DNA from: HGM04593 sp964423665
GTDB lineage: Bacteria > Bacteroidota > Bacteroidia > Bacteroidales > Bacteroidaceae
Reading direction: 5' to 3'
Assembly (NCBI GenBank): GCA_964423665.1
Contig: CAYRFX010000070.1
Span: 1 to 10,615 of the forward strand
DNA: 10,615 nucleotides
The notes below the pieces were generated by a model, which saw only the letters and a list, made by a program, of their open reading frames with translations, was not told the origin of the DNA and did no database searches. This document shows, in pieces, positions 6,848 to 10,615 of the stretch; position 1 is the first letter of the stretch; every line of letters begins with the position of its first letter. The translations under genes and the position numbers were made by a program.

Positions 6848-9800
6848 TTAAGCTGTTTCTGTTTCCACATTAATAATCTCCTTTCTGTCCACATACCACA
6901 CATATCCCTTTATACTTGTGTATCCAATCATTGCAAGCAGGTTCATATAATCGCGCACCTGCTCAATGTGTGCCTTGTCTTTCTTTGCAAACTTATAATC
7001 GACCACCACAACCTCATTGTTGTAAATCATCACACGGTCGGGGCGGAATGTCTTTTTCTCCTCGCAATATTTGCTGCACAGAATAGCACACTCATTGAAC
7101 AGCCTGTATTTTCCGCTAAACCACTCCCTTGCCACGGGTAATGATATAGCCTTCTCCAATCTGCTCTTAATGTAATTTCTCTCTTTCTCTGTGGATATCA
7201 GCCCCTCCACAAGCATCTTGTTCAGCTGTCGTTCCAGCTCTTTACCGGTGTTCAGTTTGGCAAGAATGGCATGCATAAGTTCGCCTCTTGCTGCTGAATC
7301 GTAGTTTCTTCTCTCCTTGCTGTCCGATGCGAGGAAACGTGCAAGTTCGCGCGACTGCTTGAAGGTGAGATGATTTTTGTAACACGAAAATTTTTGCATT
7401 CTCGTCTCTTCGTTCTCAACTATGAATGGATTTTTCTTTTCCTTCTCCTTGCCGTGTTGCTCGGCGGTGCAAAACTCGCCATAAGTGAAAGTCATCTTCT
7501 CTTTGTCATATACAGCCTCGTCCAAAGAGGTTAATTCGGGCAATACATTCTCAATTAATTTAGACATATTGTAACCATTGCCTTTTTCTCCCTTTTCAAT
7601 GAAGATAACAAGGTTTCTCACGGCTCTTGTAGTAGCAACATACAACAGGTTCAGATTATCCACAATCTGGAAAAGATACTCATGGCTGTAATCATCGGCA
7701 TAAATTGAATTGAGCATCATCTTTTTACAATTTATGGGCAAAAGGGGCAAAATGTTGAATGGCTCCATCTCGGGCGCGCACCACAAGGTGGTGTTTGCAC
7801 GTCCGGTTAGCTCCCAGTTGCAGAAAGGTATAATAACCGTGTCAAATTCCAATCCTTTAGATGCATGAATAGTCATAATCCTCACACTGTCGCTGCTCGC
7901 GGCAGGAATAGTCTTATCGCATAAATCCTTCTCCCACTCGTCAAGGAAGCCTTTAAGGTCGGCAGTTTTGTTGTTTATACACTGCGAAGCATAGTCGAGA
8001 AACGAGAATATATACGCATCTTCGTCTTTTGCCTGTTCAATGTGCAAAACAGCGATAATCTTCTCTATAAGCTCATATATAGGCAGCCCTCTCATAAAAG
8101 GCAACTCCTCTATATACTCCTCGGGCAAGAAACTCTTGCGCTCCTCTCGTTTCAACAGGCTGTTTGTGTCGTGTTCGTGTTTCAAAATAATCCTGTTGTA
8201 AAGAGCAATGAGGTTTACAAGATTAATCTCATCTGTTGGCGTGTTGATATGCCGCATCGCAGCTATTATAAGCTGCACGACCGGAGATGCCGATAATCTG
8301 TATGCCTCCTCCGACACAATTCTCAACTGCGGAAATCTTTCTCTGAACGCATCTACAATTATCGGTATCACAGCATTGCCTCGTACCAATATTGCAATCT
8401 TCCCGGGAGAGACCCCGCGTTCCTTTATAAACTCCTCCAAATTGTTCATTAGAGCCTCGGTTGCAACATCTTTAAGCCCTCCATCGCTCTCATCTTTATC
8501 AAACAATTTAATCTGCACATACCCCTCATTCCCCCTTTTCTTGGGAACAGCCTGTTCCACATCACTATATGCACGTTCAAGGCTTTCAAGCCTCGAACCG
8601 AGGTCTGTTTTGAATGTTTCGGAGATGTGGCTCACTGCGCTGCGAAACAATCTGTTATTAAAAGCAATAATGCGTCGCGAGCTTCTAAAATTGGTCGATT
8701 GGTATGCGAATCCTCCCTCGCACACCTCTTGCGATACAATTTTGATGGCTTTGCTGTTGAACGTCTCAATGTTGTTCATTATGCTCCAGTCGCTATTCCT
8801 CCAGCGATATATCGACTGCTTCACATCACCCACAATAAGGTTGAAGTTTCCACGCGCAATAACCTCGTTGAGCAAAACGCGAAAACACTCCCATTGCAGC
8901 ATTGAGGTATCCTGGAACTCATCAATAAAAATGTGGTTAATCTCAGTACCTATTTTTTCAAAGATGAAAGAGGTGTTGTTCTCTATCATCTTGCTCAGGA
9001 AATAAGTGGTCTCGGCAAGCAGGAACCTGTTCTCTCGCTCATTCTCCTCCTTCAAAGTCTTTGCTATTGCATTCAGCAACCCCAATCTGTGGAACATCTC
9101 CAAAGACATAATGCAGCTGTTGTACAATTTATATTCCTTCTCCTCAATATCCTTAATCTCCTGTAATAACACCACAATAAGGTCGTTTATCTCGGGGAAT
9201 TTAGACAACTTCTCCTTCGGTGTTGTTCCGTCGAGAATTTTGTTTATTGTGACCGATTGTGGCAATTTGTCATCTTTCAAGGAGAAATCCTGCATTTTCT
9301 GGAATATACTCCATACACCTTTGGATTTACCTAAAAAATCACCCTCGCTCAGCCCGTTGGCGGCTGCCGCAAACCTCGCATGTATATTCCTAATCTTGTT
9401 ATCTATTGCGGTCTCACACTCGTTTCTCAGTTTAGTGGTTTGTGCGTTGAACTCATGCAGAAATTTTCCATTAGCATTCTCAATCCTTTCCCGCAACTTA
9501 TCCCCTCGTTGCAGATACTCCTCCTTCAGCAACTGCTTTGCGAATGATTTTATTGCAGGAACAACCCTCCAACTTTTGTCACTGCTGAGCCTATCCTCAA
9601 TATAGTTGATAATCTGCTCCATCTCCGCTGTCTCCTTGTCGAGTTTCTTGATATATCTATCAACGGCATCATCAAGCAGGTCATCGCCGTTTATGAAAAA
9701 CTCAACGTCTCCATTCAACTCAAGCTCTTTGGCAAGGCTGCGCAGCACCGATTGGAAAAACGCATCGATGGTTTGAATACGAAAGTGGCCATAATCGTGC

Positions 9801-10105
9801 AGAATAAGATTTAATGCTCTTCCTGCATTTTTGCTTATCTCTTCACGGCTCATGTGTGGATAAGCCTCCTCCATCTTTCTTATATAATCCTCGGACGATT
9901 TTAATAAATTGGCAATACCATACAGCTGGCTCAAGATACGCTCTTTCATCTCGTTTGTTGCCTTCTTTGTAAATGTTACAGCTGCAATATGCCTGTAAGC
10001 GTCGGGGGATTTAATTAGCAAAGTAATATATTTGACAGCAAGCGTGAATGTCTTTCCCGAGCCTGCCGATGCCCTGTAAACCTCTAAAAAACGTCTGTCC
10101 TCCAT
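6848..10105 (-). CDS. addA: AddA/RexA-like UvrD-family helicase-nuclease
   Basis: This 1085-residue motor and nuclease subunit resects double-strand breaks using ATP. Helicase motifs appear in order: Walker A ASAGSGKT (12-19), Ia TFTKKATNEMK (44-54), QTIDAFFQS near 111-119, Walker B FIDEFQDTS (393-401), III GDVKQSIYRWR (426-436), IV NFRSSRR (472-478), V TIHASKGLEFD (746-756) and VI LLYVATTRA (820-828). The C-terminal PD-(D/E)XK domain has H945, D1023 in RPDRV, D1036-Y-K1038 and Q1049-x3-Y1053, all intact. I chose the ATG at 10105, preceded by AAAGGGTG 7 nt upstream, over an in-frame TTG at 10138 that lies in a leader hairpin. It is the first gene of a two-gene operon with addB (gap 5 nt), in the order addA-addB. 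The length is somewhat shorter than Bacillus AddA. Confidence 0.93.
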   Translation of the reverse strand: MEDRRFLEVYRASAGSGKTFTLAVKYITLLIKSPDAYRHIAAVTFTKKATNEMKERILSQLYGIANLLKSSEDYIRKMEEAYPHMSREEISKNAGRALNLILHDYGHFRIQTIDAFFQSVLRSLAKELELNGDVEFFINGDDLLDDAVDRYIKKLDKETAEMEQIINYIEDRLSSDKSWRVVPAIKSFAKQLLKEEYLQRGDKLRERIENANGKFLHEFNAQTTKLRNECETAIDNKIRNIHARFAAAANGLSEGDFLGKSKGVWSIFQKMQDFSLKDDKLPQSVTINKILDGTTPKEKLSKFPEINDLIVVLLQEIKDIEEKEYKLYNSCIMSLEMFHRLGLLNAIAKTLKEENERENRFLLAETTYFLSKMIENNTSFIFEKIGTEINHIFIDEFQDTSMLQWECFRVLLNEVIARGNFNLIVGDVKQSIYRWRNSDWSIMNNIETFNSKAIKIVSQEVCEGGFAYQSTNFRSSRRIIAFNNRLFRSAVSHISETFKTDLGSRLESLERAYSDVEQAVPKKRGNEGYVQIKLFDKDESDGGLKDVATEALMNNLEEFIKERGVSPGKIAILVRGNAVIPIIVDAFRERFPQLRIVSEEAYRLSASPVVQLIIAAMRHINTPTDEINLVNLIALYNRIILKHEHDTNSLLKREERKSFLPEEYIEELPFMRGLPIYELIEKIIAVLHIEQAKDEDAYIFSFLDYASQCINNKTADLKGFLDEWEKDLCDKTIPAASSDSVRIMTIHASKGLEFDTVIIPFCNWELTGRANTTLWCAPEMEPFNILPLLPINCKKMMLNSIYADDYSHEYLFQIVDNLNLLYVATTRAVRNLVIFIEKGEKGNGYNMSKLIENVLPELTSLDEAVYDKEKMTFTYGEFCTAEQHGKEKEKKNPFIVENEETRMQKFSCYKNHLTFKQSRELARFLASDSKERRNYDSAARGELMHAILAKLNTGKELERQLNKMLVEGLISTEKERNYIKSRLEKAISLPVAREWFSGKYRLFNECAILCSKYCEEKKTFRPDRVMIYNNEVVVVDYKFAKKDKAHIEQVRDYMNLLAMIGYTSIKGYVWYVDRKEIINVETETA

Positions 10106-10129
10106 AGCGAAACACCCTTTATTCTTATT

Positions 10130-10148
10130 CTGCACCAAAGCAGTGCAG
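10130..10148 (-). promoter_or_regulatory. hairpin in the 5' leader of addAB
   Basis: CTGCAC (10143-10148 read on the minus strand) pairs perfectly with GTGCAG (10130-10135) around a 7-nt loop, 24 nt upstream of the addA ATG. It may stabilise the leader or affect translation. The in-frame TTG at 10138 falls in this loop, which argues against it being the start. Confidence 0.4.
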
Positions 10149-10160
10149 CACTATTTGAAA

Positions 10161-10176
10161 TATCTTTGCTAAGATA
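10161..10176. promoter_or_regulatory. overlapping back-to-back -7-like boxes
   Basis: The 16-bp imperfect palindrome TATCTTTGCTAAGATA contains a perfect TAnnTTTGC on the + strand (10161-10169) and a one-mismatch TATCTTAGC on the minus strand (10176-10168). The minus box would start addAB near 10163, giving a leader of about 57 nt. The + box would start a transcript near 10174. Neither has a clear TTG at the -33 position. A regulator-binding palindrome is an alternative reading. Confidence 0.4.
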
Positions 10177-10202
10177 CAAAAAAGAGTAATAAGTGCGTAG
10201 AT

Positions 10203-10228
10203 AAAAAACGCTGATTTTTTAACATCAG
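10203..10228 (-). terminator. weak minus-strand terminator-like hairpin
   Basis: Read on the minus strand, CTGAT (10228-10224) pairs with ATCAG (10215-10211) and is followed, after CG, by a run of six Ts (10208-10203). The 5-bp stem is weak. It would separate addAB from minus-strand transcription coming from the right. Confidence 0.3.
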
Positions 10229-10557
10229 TTCGATATAACCATTTATACAATCATTCATCATATTTGTTCATTCCGACAGAGCGCAGCGACGAGGAATCTC
10301 AAAGAGAGTACAGATAACAGAGCAAAGATGAAAGCTGAGCCGAAGGCGAAGTTTCGATAGCATGAGCAGTGAAAGGTCACGCGTTGTAAAACTCTCCCGC
10401 TTTTCAAAGAGGGAGTACCCGGAGGGGGAGGGAGTTTTGCTTGTGCAAAAGACCGTCAGTCCTCTTTTGTCCTTTTGTTCTTCTGTCAAAAACATTAGAG
10501 AGAGTAAAAACTAATAAAATTACGTGAGTTCGCGATATGCAAAGTTTATATCGAACT
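10227..10557. repeat. non-coding block bounded by a 12-nt inverted repeat
   Basis: AGTTCGATATAA (10227-10238) and its exact complement TTATATCGAACT (10546-10557) enclose about 330 bp without a credible gene. Inside are a hairpin ATTCC (10270-10274) with GGAAT (10293-10297), four spaced GAGC units with purine-rich tails (starting 10279, 10320, 10337 and 10364), a nested hairpin CTCCC (10394-10398) with GGGAG (10411-10415), AAAACTC (10388-10394) with GAGTTTT (10432-10438), and TTTTGC-TTGT-GCAAAA (10435-10450). From memory, stretches like GCGCAGCGACGAGGAATCT and GGGAGTACCCGGAGGGGGAG resemble interspersed intergenic repeats of Bacteroidota. No target-site duplication is evident, so a MITE-like origin is only a suggestion. 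Confidence 0.4.
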
Positions 10558-10569
10558 CGTTTTTTTTTT
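10526..10569 (+). terminator. strong intrinsic terminator with ten Ts
   Basis: GAGTTCG (10527-10533) pairs with CGAACTC (10552-10558), extended by ATAT with ATAT across a CG bulge, and is followed after one base by ten Ts (10560-10569). It has no partner gene on the + strand in this window. It therefore implies either a non-coding transcript coming from the left or a transcribed repeat. Confidence 0.65.
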
Positions 10570-10577
10570 ATGTGTCG

Positions 10578-10604
10578 CCCGCCCAAAGGGCGGGGAGTGT
10601 TTTT
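10578..10604 (+). terminator. GC-rich hairpin at the right edge
   Basis: CCCGCCC (10578-10584) and GGGCGGG (10588-10594) form a perfect 7-bp stem with loop AAA, followed by GAGTG and five Ts. The spacer before the T-run makes it a suboptimal terminator. It lies just after the stronger one and may instead belong to a gene beyond the right edge. Confidence 0.35.
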
Positions 10605-10615
10605 ATTCATTTCGT

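Noticed and set aside
8208..9005. 265-codon + strand open frame inside addA
   Set aside because: It is antisense to conserved helicase coding sequence and Ser/Leu-rich, as expected for a shadow frame.
10227..10450. CRISPR array
   Set aside because: The repeated units are short, degenerate and unevenly spaced, with no constant repeat and no cas genes nearby.
10268..10495. Minus-strand open frame of 75 codons in the right-hand non-coding block
   Set aside because: It runs through several inverted repeats, has low-complexity Leu/Ser/Arg composition, no family resemblance and no clear ribosome-binding context; it looks repeat-derived.
10170..10570. RNase P RNA in the roughly 390-nt right-hand block
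   Set aside because: The length is about right, but the conserved core stretches of RNase P RNA that I know are not present.
10404..10610. Minus-strand open frame of 68 codons at the right edge
   Set aside because: It spans both terminator hairpins and the ten-T run and shows no recognisable domain.

Overview
The window looks like a piece of a Bacteroidales (phylum Bacteroidota) chromosome. The evidence is a HU/CCDC81-type plus SPOR protein family that I know mainly from Bacteroidota, a RexAB/AddAB pair of the Bacteroidota type, and promoter-like sites matching the Bacteroidota -7 consensus TAnnTTTG rather than TATAAT. No phage, plasmid, transposase, CRISPR, rRNA or tRNA signature was found. 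Most of the window is ordinary core genome; the novelty lies in the gaps between genes.

Left part (1-1858). The 3' end of an unrecognised + strand gene converges on a two-gene minus-strand unit. That unit encodes a HU-like/transmembrane/SPOR protein followed, with no gap, by a zinc-ribbon-FHA protein. A good Bacteroidota promoter sits directly against the GTG start of the first gene, which suggests a leaderless or nearly leaderless mRNA. In the divergent gap a second promoter-like site drives a U32-family protein on the + strand.

Middle (1859-3902). The U32 protein (about 606 aa) carries the four-cysteine cluster typical of the Fe-S RNA hydroxylation factors RlhA/TrhP, plus extra C-terminal cysteine pairs. 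Downstream lies about 205 bp without a gene. It contains a perfect TAnnTTTG box, two hairpins and a strong 12-bp intrinsic terminator, together reading as a probable small RNA of about 90 nt (roughly 3803-3892). This is the best candidate for something undescribed in the window.

Right part (3903-10105). A minus-strand operon encodes an AddA-type helicase-nuclease (about 1085 aa, all UvrD-family motifs plus a PD-(D/E)XK domain). It is followed 5 nt later by an AddB-type protein (979 aa) with an Fe-S-stapled nuclease domain but no Walker A motif. Together they should form the double-strand-break end-processing enzyme that feeds RecA.

Far right (10106-10615). About 500 bp lacks any convincing protein gene. 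It holds the addAB leader hairpin, an unusual pair of overlapping back-to-back -7-like boxes, a block of inverted and degenerate repeats enclosed by a 12-nt inverted repeat, a strong + strand terminator with ten Ts, and a final GC-rich hairpin. This may be a non-coding transcript, an interspersed repeat element, or both.
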